A DNA stretch of 64,000 nucleotides from Cryobacterium sp. SO2 (GTDB lineage Bacteria > Actinomycetota > Actinomycetes > Actinomycetales > Microbacteriaceae), in the NCBI RefSeq assembly GCF_026151165.2, contig NZ_CP117849.1, forward strand, positions 2,046,001 through 2,110,000. The letters are read 5' to 3'. This document shows, piece by piece, positions 9,025 to 18,329 of the stretch. Each line of letters starts with the position of its first letter. The first letter of the stretch is position 1. A program made the position numbers and the translations under genes. The notes under the pieces were generated by a model. That model made no database searches, was not told the origin of the DNA, and saw nothing but the letters and a program-made list of their open reading frames with translations.

Positions 9025-9351
9025 TCAAACGGCGATGGTGACCAGGGGGTCGATGTACACGTCGCCGTCGACCAGGTCGACCTGGTAGACGGGGACGGGC
9101 TCGTAGGCCGGCAGCGTCAATGGGCGCCCGGTCGTGAGGGAGAACTTGGAGCCGTGCGCCCAGCATTCCAGGGTGTCGCCCTCGACGAAGCCCTCCGACA
9201 GCGAGATGTCACCGTGGGTGCAGGTGTCGCCGATGGCGAAAACGGCGCCGTGGGAGTCCCGAACGACGGCGATGGAGACGCCGCCGATTTCCACCTTGAT
9301 GGCCTCGTTGGGTTCGAGGTCGTCGATCGCACAAATCTTGGTTGACGCCAT
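9025..9351 (-). CDS. Rieske-type [2Fe-2S] ferredoxin in the suf operon
   Basis: 108 aa. Ligand pairs C44-x-H46 (CTHGD) and C63-x2-H66 (CWAHGS) are the Rieske signature. It is probably a soluble electron carrier of the non-heme iron oxygenase ferredoxin type, here serving Fe-S assembly. It lies between sufD and sufC, 2 bp after the sufD stop. The ATG at 9351 opens the family sequence; longer upstream readings overlap sufD and are rejected. Confidence 0.92.
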   Translation of the reverse strand: MASTKICAIDDLEPNEAIKVEIGGVSIAVVRDSHGAVFAIGDTCTHGDISLSEGFVEGDTLECWAHGSKFSLTTGRPLTLPAYEPVPVYQVDLVDGDVYIDPLVTIAV

Positions 9352-9353
9352 GT

Positions 9354-10583
9354 TCAGTTGCCTTCTGTTCCGCGGAGCTCGTCTTCGATGGCGCCCTGCA
9401 GGCGCTCCTCGAGCGGAGCCGATCCGATGTGCTGCACGATTTCGCTGAGGAAGCCGCGTACGACGAGGCGCCGCGCTTCGATCTCCCCGATGCCGCGGGA
9501 CTGCAGGTAGAACAGCTGCTCGTCGTCGAAACGGCCCGTGGCACTCGCGTGCCCCGCGCCCAGGATGTCTCCGGTCTCGATCTCCAGGTTGGGGATCGAG
9601 TCGGCCCTGGTGCCCTCGGTGAGCACCAGGTTGCGGTTCTGTTCGTAGCTGTCTGTGCCCGGTGCGGTGTTCCCGATCAGCACGTCGCCGATCCAGACCG
9701 TGCGCGCACCCACGCCCTGCAGGGCACCCTTGTAGTTCACGCGGCTGCGCGTGTTCGGGGCGTCGTGGTTGACGTAAACCTGCTGCTCGAGGTGCTGGCC
9801 GGCGTCGGCGAAGTACAGCCCGAAGAGGTCGGTGTCGCTGCCGGGACCGGCGAGGATCACAGACGGGTTGACCCGCACGATCCCGCCGCCGAGGGAGACG
9901 ACGACGTGCTTGAGGCGGGCATCCCTGCCGACGGTGGCGAAGTGGTTCGCCAGCTGCACGGTCTCTGCGTCCCATTCCTGCACCGTCACGACGGTGAGAT
10001 TCGCGGATTCGCCGACGATGATCTCGACGTTCTCGGTGATGCGTGCGCTGCCGGTGTTCTGCAGGATCACGACGGCCTGGCTGAACGGCCGGGCCTCGAT
10101 GATGGTGTGCGCGGCACGCGGAGCCGAGCCGAGGTTGGAGCGCGTGAGCGTGATCTCCTTGGCTTCTTCCCCGCTGACGGTGATGGCGAGGGCCGTGTCG
10201 AAGCTGCTCCAGGCGTTTGCCGCGGCGCGTTCTTCCGGGGCGCCGGCCGTTCCGATGCGCACGTCGGTGCGGTCGACCCAGCTGACGTCGACATCCGGGT
10301 TCGGGGTCGACTCGATGTCGTAGGCCGAGCCGTCGAGTTCACCGGCGGTGAGGTCGGTGAACTTGCCGACGGGCGAGAGCTTCCAGACGGCTTCCCTGCC
10401 GGTGACGGCGGGGAAGTCGGCTACGTCGAAGCTCTTGAACCGCGCGGACCTGGTCTGCACGGGAACGAAGCCGAAGCGTCCGTCGGAGTGCTCCTTGATG
10501 CCGTGCTGTTCCGCGGTGGGCAGGGCCTCCGACGACGGTGCGGGGGTGGGAGTGGGGGCTGTTGAAGTCGAGGCGGCGGACAT
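9354..10583 (-). CDS. sufD: Fe-S cluster assembly protein SufD
   Basis: 409 aa. The C-terminal beta-helix domain shared with SufB ends in FDDEQLFYLQSRGIGEIEARRLVVRGFLSE, the SufBD signature region. It partners SufB and SufC in the cluster scaffold. The N-terminus is rich in Pro, Thr and Ala (residues 4-20) and probably disordered. The start codon directly follows the sufB stop, so the genes are co-translated. Confidence 0.95.
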   Translation of the reverse strand: MSAASTSTAPTPTPAPSSEALPTAEQHGIKEHSDGRFGFVPVQTRSARFKSFDVADFPAVTGREAVWKLSPVGKFTDLTAGELDGSAYDIESTPNPDVDVSWVDRTDVRIGTAGAPEERAAANAWSSFDTALAITVSGEEAKEITLTRSNLGSAPRAAHTIIEARPFSQAVVILQNTGSARITENVEIIVGESANLTVVTVQEWDAETVQLANHFATVGRDARLKHVVVSLGGGIVRVNPSVILAGPGSDTDLFGLYFADAGQHLEQQVYVNHDAPNTRSRVNYKGALQGVGARTVWIGDVLIGNTAPGTDSYEQNRNLVLTEGTRADSIPNLEIETGDILGAGHASATGRFDDEQLFYLQSRGIGEIEARRLVVRGFLSEIVQHIGSAPLEERLQGAIEDELRGTEGN

Positions 10584-12002
<1,419 letters not shown>

Positions 12003-12287
12003 CTTTACCTCTTCTCCTCTCCACATCAACCCGGATATCAGTCCGGTCATTCCCACTAGGCGTGCCTGTCCGACCGACTGGTCGAACGTGCAGCGCCCGG
12101 TGAGGGTGAGTTGTGTGGATGGCTACGTTGCGTACCTAAGATGAACAAGGGCCGGTCGAGGCGCGGTGTGCGAACGCACGTCGCGCGCACTGGGCCCGTG
12201 AAACACCTAATTCTACAGGCTAGTGATGTTATTAGTAGTGCGACCCGGCGTATTCACATACGTGCGCACCAGCAGGGAGCTGAACCC
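12003..12287. promoter_or_regulatory. Divergent promoter region of sufB and ctaA
   Basis: This 285-bp gap holds the promoters of two divergent genes. Two short inverted repeats are visible: CCGGA-N6-TCCGG at 12031-12046 and CGACC-GACT-GGTCG near 12070. Either could bind a repressor of suf transcription, but neither matches a site I can name. No small gene is supported here. Confidence 0.45.
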
Positions 12288-13229
12288 GTGAACCGGATTA
12301 TCGAGTGGTTGCCGACAAGCGTTGACCGACGCCTCAAGGTGCTCGGCTGGGTTTACCTGGCCGCACAGATCTTCCTCGTCGGCACCGGCGGGCTCGTGCG
12401 ACTCACCAGCTCGGGTCTGGGCTGCCCCACCTGGCCGAAGTGCACGGCTGATTCGCTTGTGAACACCCCCGAGATGGGTGTGCACGGCGTGATCGAGTTC
12501 GGCAACCGCCTGCTCGGAGTGCTGTTGGGCCTGGTCGCCATCGCCGCGTTCGTGGCGGTGCTGCGGATGCGCCGCAGCCGGCCCGACCTCTTCCGCCTCA
12601 CCCTGCTGGCCGGTTTGGGCATCCCCGCCCAGGCCGTGATCGGCGGAATCAGCGTGCTGACCCAGCTGAACCCCTACGTCGTGGGACTGCACTTCGTCAT
12701 CTCGGTGATCCTGGTCGGGCTCTGCACGGCGTTCCTGTACCGGCTGTACACGGTGCCGGGGCCGCGGGAGCGCGTGGTCCCGCTCTGGTTCCTGATCGTC
12801 ACACACCTCACCACCTTCGTGGTCGCCATCACCATTGCCGTCGGGATCCTCACCACCGGGTCTGGCCCGCATGCCGGTGACGCCGACGCGCCGCGCAATG
12901 GGCTCGACTCCGAATTCCTGCAGCACGTGCACAGCTGGCCGGCCTACCTCACCCTGGCACTGACCCTGGTGCTGGTCGCGGGTGCGGTGTCGCTGCGCCT
13001 GCCCGTGCGCCGCTGGGTGCTCCTGCTGCTGGCCGTGGAACTTGTGCAGACAGCCGTGGGACTCACCCAGGCCAACCTCGGGCTGCCCGCCGTCCTCGTC
13101 GGCATCCACATGGTTCTCGCCTGCGTGCTCGCCGCGGCCATGACCGCCGTGGTGCTGAACCTCAAGCAGCCCGTAGCTGTGGACGCTCCCCCGGCTCCGC
13201 GCACCACCTCCGAGACCCTCGCCCGCTGA
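12288..13229 (+). CDS. ctaA: Heme A synthase (COX15/CtaA family)
   Basis: 313 aa, about eight membrane helices. It oxidises the methyl group of heme O to make heme A for aa3-type oxidase. The extracellular cysteine pair lies in GCPTWPKC (C46 and C52). Heme-ligand histidines are in VHGVIEFGNR (H66), LHFVIS, QHVHSW and GIHMVL. The GTG at 12288 is chosen because AGGGAG lies 9-10 nt upstream and the first helix follows; the frame extends further but without family sequence. It converges on ctaB across the repeat-rich gap. Confidence 0.94.
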   Translation: MNRIIEWLPTSVDRRLKVLGWVYLAAQIFLVGTGGLVRLTSSGLGCPTWPKCTADSLVNTPEMGVHGVIEFGNRLLGVLLGLVAIAAFVAVLRMRRSRPDLFRLTLLAGLGIPAQAVIGGISVLTQLNPYVVGLHFVISVILVGLCTAFLYRLYTVPGPRERVVPLWFLIVTHLTTFVVAITIAVGILTTGSGPHAGDADAPRNGLDSEFLQHVHSWPAYLTLALTLVLVAGAVSLRLPVRRWVLLLLAVELVQTAVGLTQANLGLPAVLVGIHMVLACVLAAAMTAVVLNLKQPVAVDAPPAPRTTSETLAR

Positions 13230-13327
13230 CCCCAGCCGGCCGACCCGCGCCGCTAGCTCGCGCCGCCGGCAAGCTCGACTGCACGCCTTCCCGCACTCTC
13301 GCCCACTCGCCCACTCGCGCCCACTCT

Positions 13328-13462
13328 CGCGAGAGCGGCGAAACGGTCACCTCAGCGCGCGCGAAGCAGCCACATCGCCACTTTCGCGGGAGGCCCACCT
13401 CGCGAAAGCGGGGAAACGGTCACCTCAGCACGCGCGAAGCAGCCACATCGCCGCTTTCGCGG
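13328..13462. repeat. Hairpin repeat array A, two copies with 73-bp period
   Basis: Copies begin at 13328 and 13401. Each unit is about 62 bp, bounded by CGCGARAGCGG on the left and its inverse CCGCTTTCGCG on the right, then an 11-bp linker. The copy at 13401 has perfectly matching 11-bp arms. The core reads AAACGGTCACCTCAGC then GCGCGCGAAGCAGCC (subtype A). The unit resembles a REP-like palindromic element placed between convergent genes. Confidence 0.85.
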
Positions 13463-13500
13463 CTGACGTGCGCTGGGGAGAGCGGGCGGCGCTGGGGTGA

Positions 13501-13562
13501 GAAGGGCAGCAGCGGTCGACGCCCACGGACACGAAGGCCAGAGTGAGGTGCGCGATCGAACC
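13501..13562 (-). pseudogene. Decayed duplicate of the ctaB 3' end
   Basis: These 62 bp align with 13864-13926, the last about 21 codons of ctaB, with eight or so substitutions and a 1-bp deletion. Read in the ctaB frame it gives GSIAHLTLAFVSVGVD, against GSIAYLTLVFVAVGVD in the real gene, then goes out of frame and lacks the stop. Similarity continues into the flanking GACGTGCGCTGGG and the preceding hairpin repeat, so the duplicated block is repeat plus gene end. Confidence 0.8.
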
Positions 13563-13636
13563 ACGCCTCACCCCGCGAATAGTCACCGAGCCCCTGGACC
13601 GTTGACCCGAGCCACCAACACCATCTCGCCCGCTCG

Positions 13637-13850
13637 CGCGAGAGCGGGGAAACGGTCACCTAATCGCGGGCGAACCACCCACATCGCCGCTTTCGCGGGA
13701 GCCCCATCTCGCGAGAGCGGGGAAACGGTCACCTCAGCGCGGGCGAACCACCCACATCGCCGCTTTCGCGGGAGACCCATTCCGCGAGAGCGGGGAAACG
13801 GTCACCTCAGCACGCGCGAAGCAGCCACATCGCCGCTTTCGCGGGAGACG
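13637..13850. repeat. Hairpin repeat array B, three copies with 73-bp period
   Basis: Copies begin at 13637, 13710 and 13783, exactly 73 bp apart. The first two have the core variant GCGGGCGAACCACCC (subtype B); the third has GCGCGCGAAGCAGCC (subtype A) and runs into the ctaB end. The 11-bp inverted arms allow a cruciform or RNA hairpin in each copy. The array could terminate both ctaA and ctaB transcripts. Confidence 0.85.
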
Positions 13851-13860
13851 TGCGCTGGGA

Positions 13861-14811
13861 CTAGAAGGGCAGCAACGGGTCGACGCCCACGGCCACGAAG
13901 ACCAGCGTGAGGTACGCGATCGAACCGTGGAAGACCCGCATCGGCGACACCTGCTCGTGACGGATCGTGAGGTTGTACAGGCGGTGGGTCTCGTAAATGA
14001 ACCAGGCACCCGAACCGGCGGCGACGACGGTGTAGACGATGCCCATCCCGGCGACGGGGATCAGCAACAGCGAACAGGCCACGGTCGCCCAGGCGTAGAG
14101 GATGACCTGCAGGCCCACCTGGGCCCGGCCGCGCACAACGGCCAGCATGGGCACGCCGGCCGCCTGGTAGTCGTCACGGTACTTCATCGACAGCGGCCAG
14201 TAGTGCGGCGGGGTCCAGAGGAAGATGATCAGGAAAAGGATGAACGGCGGCCAGGACAGGTCACCGGTGACAGCGGCCCAGCCGATCAGCACCGGCATGC
14301 AGCCGGCGATACCGCCCCAGACGATGTTCTGCGCCGTGCGGCGCTTGAGGATCATCGTGTAGAAGACGACGTACAACAGAATGGCGCCGAGCGAGAGCAG
14401 CGCTGCCACCCAGTTCGTGAAGATCCAGAGCCAGGCGATGGACACGGCGCCGAGTACCCAAGCGAAAACGAGTGCCTGGCGGTCGGTCAGTTCCCCGGTG
14501 ACCAGTGGCCGGTTCTGGGTACGGTTCATCAGCCGGTCAATGTCCCGATCGATGTAGCAGTTGAACGCACCAGCCGAGCCGGCGCTGAACGCTCCCCCGA
14601 TGAGGGTCGCGAGAACCAGCCACAGGCTCGGGATGCCTCGCTCAGCCAATATCATGGTCGGCGCCGTCACAACAAGCAACAATTCGACGACCCGAGGCTT
14701 CGTGAGCGACAGATAGGCGCGGAACGTGCTGCCCATCCGCTGGATTCGCTCCGGCCGGCTGAGGGTAGGCGTCTGTTCGGCGGTGTCCATAACTCCTCGT
14801 GCGCTTCGCAT
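13861..14811 (-). CDS. ctaB: Protoheme IX farnesyltransferase (heme O synthase)
   Basis: 316 aa, UbiA-type prenyltransferase with about nine membrane helices. The Asp-rich prenyl-diphosphate site NCYIDRDID is at residues 84-92, followed by NRTQNRPLVTG; the second Asp-rich loop includes YRDDYQAAGVPMLAVV. It converts heme B to heme O, the substrate of CtaA. The ATG at 14811 is used; an alternative ATG at 14790 has an AGGAG only 2 nt away. A TAGAAT hexamer 9 nt before 14811 suggests a very short leader. Its 3' end has been copied into the downstream gap. Confidence 0.95.
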   Translation of the reverse strand: MRSARGVMDTAEQTPTLSRPERIQRMGSTFRAYLSLTKPRVVELLLVVTAPTMILAERGIPSLWLVLATLIGGAFSAGSAGAFNCYIDRDIDRLMNRTQNRPLVTGELTDRQALVFAWVLGAVSIAWLWIFTNWVAALLSLGAILLYVVFYTMILKRRTAQNIVWGGIAGCMPVLIGWAAVTGDLSWPPFILFLIIFLWTPPHYWPLSMKYRDDYQAAGVPMLAVVRGRAQVGLQVILYAWATVACSLLLIPVAGMGIVYTVVAAGSGAWFIYETHRLYNLTIRHEQVSPMRVFHGSIAYLTLVFVAVGVDPLLPF

Positions 14812-14911
14812 ATTGCCGTAATTCTAGATCATTCCGCCACCTCTCACGGCCCGCTCGGCCGTGCGACAGCGGCGCAATATCCGCGAAACAACGTCACCAA
14901 GTCCGGTTCCC

Positions 14912-14917
14912 TATACT
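14912..14917 (+). promoter_or_regulatory. -10 element upstream of the tkt operon
   Basis: TATACT lies about 160 bp upstream of the tkt start in the 267-bp gap divergent from ctaB. It is the best -10 match in the gap, but the -35 is weak. Confidence 0.4.
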
Positions 14918-15078
14918 GGAATGGCTCGCCAATCTAAGGTGCATGCATCCGTGAGCCACCTGATACGGGCCCCCTCCTGCGCACCTCGATGCCGATAACG
15001 ATGTCGGCGGGCAATTACTCTCCAGCGGCGCGGAACAAACACGTGCCGCCTTTGACGGATTCAGAAGGGTCAGTTCAC

Positions 15079-17172
15079 GTGGCAGCATTGCAGTGGGATT
15101 CCATCGACAACAGGGCGGTAGACACCGCTCGCATCCTCGCGGCAGACGCCGTGGAAAAGGTCGGGAACGGCCACCCGGGTACCGCTATGAGCCTTGCGCC
15201 GGCCGCCTACCTGCTGTTCCAGAAGGTCATGCGTCGCGATCCCGCTGACAACGAGTGGATCGGCCGCGACCGGTTCATCCTCTCGGTTGGCCACAGCTCC
15301 CTCACCCAGTACGTGCAGTTGTACCTCGGCGGTTACGGCCTCGAGCTCGACGACCTCAAGGCCCTGCGCACCTGGGGCTCCAAGACCCCTGGACACCCGG
15401 AATACGGCCACACCGACGGCGTCGAGATCACCACAGGCCCGCTCGGCCAGGGCCTCGCATCCGCCGTCGGTTTCGCCTACGCCTCGCGTTTCGAGCGCGG
15501 CCTGTTCGACCCTGAGGCCGAAGCAGGCACCAGCCCGTTCGACCAGTTCGTGTATGTCATCGCCGGCGACGGCGACCTGCAGGAGGGCATCACCTCCGAG
15601 GCATCTTCACTCGCCGGACACCAGCAGCTCGGCAACCTGATCGCGATCTACGACTCCAACCAGATCTCGATCGAGGACGACACCAACATCGCCTTCACCG
15701 AGGATGTCGCGGCCCGCTACGACGCGTACCACTGGCACGTGCAGACGGTCGATTGGAAGAAGACCGGCGAGTACGTCGAAGACATCGCCGCCCTCAACGA
15801 CGCCATCGAGGCGGCCAAGGCCGTCACCGACAAGCCGTCGCTGATCATCCTCAAGACCATCATCGGCTGGCCCAGCCCGAAGAAGCAGAACACCGGCAAG
15901 ATCCACGGCTCCGCTCTGGGCGCCGAGGAACTCGCCGGCGTGAAGGAAATCCTCGGTTTCGATCCGGAGAAGACCTTCGAGGTGGCGGACGAGGTCATCG
16001 AGCACACCCGCAAGGCCCTCGACCGCGGCGCTGAGGTGCACGCCGAATGGAACGTGCGCTTCGACGCCTGGGCCGCGGCTAACCCCGAACGCAAGATCCT
16101 CCTCGACCGGATCCTCTCCGGCGACCTGCCCGAGGGCGTCGACGAGGCCCTGCCCGTCTTCCCCGCCGGCACCGAGGTGTCCACGCGTGCGTCGTCCGGC
16201 AAGGTGCTCACCGCCCTCGGCGCGGTCATCCCCGAACTGTGGGGCGGCTCCGCCGACCTCGCCGAGTCGAACAACACCACCATCGGCGGTGCGGCCTCGT
16301 TCATCCCGAGCGAGCACTCCACCGGCGAGTGGACCGGTAACCCTTACGGACGTGTGCTGCACTTCGGCATCCGCGAGCACGCGATGGCCGCAATCCTCAA
16401 CGGCATCGTGCTGCACGGCAACACGCGCCCGTTCGGTGGCACGTTCCTGATCTTCAGCGACTACATGCGTCCGGCCGTGCGACTGGCCGCGCTCATGAAG
16501 GCACCGTCGATCTTCGTCTGGACGCACGACTCCGTCGCTCTCGGCGAGGACGGCCCCACCCACCAGCCGATCGAACAGCTCGCGACCCTGCGCGCCATCC
16601 CCGGACTCGACGTGGTGCGCCCCGGCGACGCCAACGAGGTGTCCTGGGCCTGGAAGACGATCCTCGAGCGCCGCAACGGCCCGGCCGGCATCGTCCTCAC
16701 CCGCCAGAACATCCCCGTGTTCGAGCGTGGCGACGGTGACGCGACCGGTGAGACCTTCGCCTCGGCGAAGAACGTCGCCAAGGGCGCCTACGTCCTCGCC
16801 GAAGCGCCGAACGGCACGCCCGACGTGATCCTCATCGCCACCGGCTCCGAAGTGCAGCTCGCCGTCAACGCACGGGAGGCGCTCAAGGCGGATGGCGTCA
16901 ACGCTCGCGTTGTCTCCGTGCCGAGCCTGGAGTGGTTCGAAGAGCAGTCCGCCGAGTACCGTGAGGCAGTTCTGCCGAAGGCGATCACCGCGCGGGTATC
17001 GATTGAGGCCGGAATCGCGTTGACCTGGAACAAGTACGTCGGCGACCGCGGCCGCAGCGTCTCGATCGAGCACTTCGGTGCCTCGGCCGACTACAAGACC
17101 CTGTTCCGCGAATTCGGCATCACCACGGAGGCCGTTGTCGCCGCCGCCAAAGAATCCCTCGCCGCGCTCTGA
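15079..17172 (+). CDS. tkt: Transketolase
   Basis: 697 aa, the usual length. It transfers two-carbon ketol units in the non-oxidative pentose phosphate pathway using thiamine diphosphate. The ThDP motif GDGDLQEG is at residues 163-170; GNGHPGTAMSLAP near the N-terminus, GPLGQGLASAVG and the pyrimidine-domain HDSVALGEDGPTHQP are all present. An upstream ATG at 14989 is in frame, but the GTG at 15079 is preferred: AGAAGGG lies 9 nt upstream and VAALQWDSIDNRAVDTAR begins the conserved part. It heads the PPP operon tkt-tal-pgi-zwf-opcA-pgl. Confidence 0.96.
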   Translation: MAALQWDSIDNRAVDTARILAADAVEKVGNGHPGTAMSLAPAAYLLFQKVMRRDPADNEWIGRDRFILSVGHSSLTQYVQLYLGGYGLELDDLKALRTWGSKTPGHPEYGHTDGVEITTGPLGQGLASAVGFAYASRFERGLFDPEAEAGTSPFDQFVYVIAGDGDLQEGITSEASSLAGHQQLGNLIAIYDSNQISIEDDTNIAFTEDVAARYDAYHWHVQTVDWKKTGEYVEDIAALNDAIEAAKAVTDKPSLIILKTIIGWPSPKKQNTGKIHGSALGAEELAGVKEILGFDPEKTFEVADEVIEHTRKALDRGAEVHAEWNVRFDAWAAANPERKILLDRILSGDLPEGVDEALPVFPAGTEVSTRASSGKVLTALGAVIPELWGGSADLAESNNTTIGGAASFIPSEHSTGEWTGNPYGRVLHFGIREHAMAAILNGIVLHGNTRPFGGTFLIFSDYMRPAVRLAALMKAPSIFVWTHDSVALGEDGPTHQPIEQLATLRAIPGLDVVRPGDANEVSWAWKTILERRNGPAGIVLTRQNIPVFERGDGDATGETFASAKNVAKGAYVLAEAPNGTPDVILIATGSEVQLAVNAREALKADGVNARVVSVPSLEWFEEQSAEYREAVLPKAITARVSIEAGIALTWNKYVGDRGRSVSIEHFGASADYKTLFREFGITTEAVVAAAKESLAAL

Positions 17173-17216
17173 GCGCGACACCATACAAGCGCAGCATTCA
17201 AGGAGATTTGACTTTC

Positions 17217-18329
17217 ATGACTGAAACAACCCCCACCGCCGCACTCTCCGCCGCGGGCGTCAGCATCTGGCTGGACGACCTGTCGCGTCAGCGCATCCAG
17301 TCCGGCGGACTGACGACCCTCATCGAAGAGAAGAACGTCGTCGGCGTCACCACCAACCCGACGATCTTCGCCGGCGCGCTCAGCAAGGGCGAGGCCTACG
17401 CGGACCAGGTCGCCACCCTCGCCGCGGCCGGCACCAACGTCACCGACGCTGTGTTCGAGATCACCACGGATGACGTCGCCGCAGCCTGCGACATTTTCCG
17501 CCCGATCTACGACACGACCAACGGCTTCGACGGCCGTGTCTCGATCGAGGTCGAGCCCGGCTTCGCGCGCGACGCCGACAAGACCCTTGCCCAGGCCAAG
17601 CAGCTCTGGGCCAAGGTCGACCGCCCCAACGCGATGATCAAGATCCCCGCGACCATCGAGGGCCTCGAGGCCATCACGGAGACCATCGCGCTGGGTATCA
17701 GCGTCAACGTCACCCTGATCTTCAGCCTCGAGCGGTACCGCGCCGTCATCAACGCGTACCTCAGCGGTCTCGAGAAGGCCAAGGCCGCCGGCATCGACCT
17801 GTCCACGATCCACTCGGTGGCGTCGTTCTTCGTGTCGCGCGTCGACACCGAGATCGACAAGCGTCTCGCCGCCGTCGGCACCGCCGAGGCTCTCGCCCTG
17901 CAGAGCAAGGCCGGCGTCGCCAACGCCCAGCTCGCCTACCAGGTCTTCGAGCAGGCCTTCACGACCGAGCGTGCCGCCGGCCTGCTCGCGTCCGGTGCCA
18001 ACAAGCAGCGTCCGCTCTGGGCATCGACCGGCGTCAAGTCGGCCGAGCTGCCGGACACCCTCTATGTGACCGAGCTCGTCGCCCCCGAGGTCGTCAACAC
18101 CATGCCGGAGAAGACCCTCGAGGCCACCTTCGACCACGGCGTGATCGTCGCCGGTGCCGTCACCGGCGCCTACGCCGCGGCCAACGCCGTTCTCGATGCC
18201 ATCGCCGCCCAGGGCGTCTCCTACGACGACGTCACCAAGGTGCTCGAAGAGGAAGGCGTGTCGAAGTTCATCATTTCCTGGAACGAACTCCTCGACACGG
18301 TGACCATCGCACTCGAAGCCGCCAAGTGA
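17217..18329 (+). CDS. tal: Transaldolase
   Basis: 370 aa, the actinobacterial class. It moves a dihydroxyacetone unit between sugar phosphates through a Schiff base on K142 in MIKIPAT. GVTTNPTIFAGAL near residue 42 and SVASFFVSRVDTEIDK are family motifs. The ATG at 17217 follows AAGGAGAT by a good distance; a TTG 9 bp earlier is less likely. Second gene of the PPP operon; its stop overlaps the pgi GTG by 4 bp. Confidence 0.96.
   Translation: MTETTPTAALSAAGVSIWLDDLSRQRIQSGGLTTLIEEKNVVGVTTNPTIFAGALSKGEAYADQVATLAAAGTNVTDAVFEITTDDVAAACDIFRPIYDTTNGFDGRVSIEVEPGFARDADKTLAQAKQLWAKVDRPNAMIKIPATIEGLEAITETIALGISVNVTLIFSLERYRAVINAYLSGLEKAKAAGIDLSTIHSVASFFVSRVDTEIDKRLAAVGTAEALALQSKAGVANAQLAYQVFEQAFTTERAAGLLASGANKQRPLWASTGVKSAELPDTLYVTELVAPEVVNTMPEKTLEATFDHGVIVAGAVTGAYAAANAVLDAIAAQGVSYDDVTKVLEEEGVSKFIISWNELLDTVTIALEAAK

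Larger units (their letters stand above)
13230..13860. other. 631-bp non-coding gap between convergent ctaA and ctaB, filled by repeats
   Basis: It contains five copies of a hairpin-forming repeat with 73-bp period (two at 13328-13462, three at 13637-13850) and a decayed copy of the ctaB 3' end at 13501-13562. Short minus-strand reading frames through the repeats all encode the same PRKRRCGCFARAEV-like peptide and change frame at each 73-bp step, so no protein gene is supported. Confidence 0.85.

Noticed and set aside
13162..13780. Minus-strand short proteins with a repeated PRKRRCGCFARAEV peptide
   Set aside because: They arise from the 73-bp repeats; 73 is not divisible by 3, so the frame breaks at each unit, and there are no ribosome binding sites.
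13328..13850. CRISPR array
   Set aside because: Units are long (about 62 bp) palindromic repeats with near-constant 11-bp linkers rather than unique spacers, and no cas genes are near.
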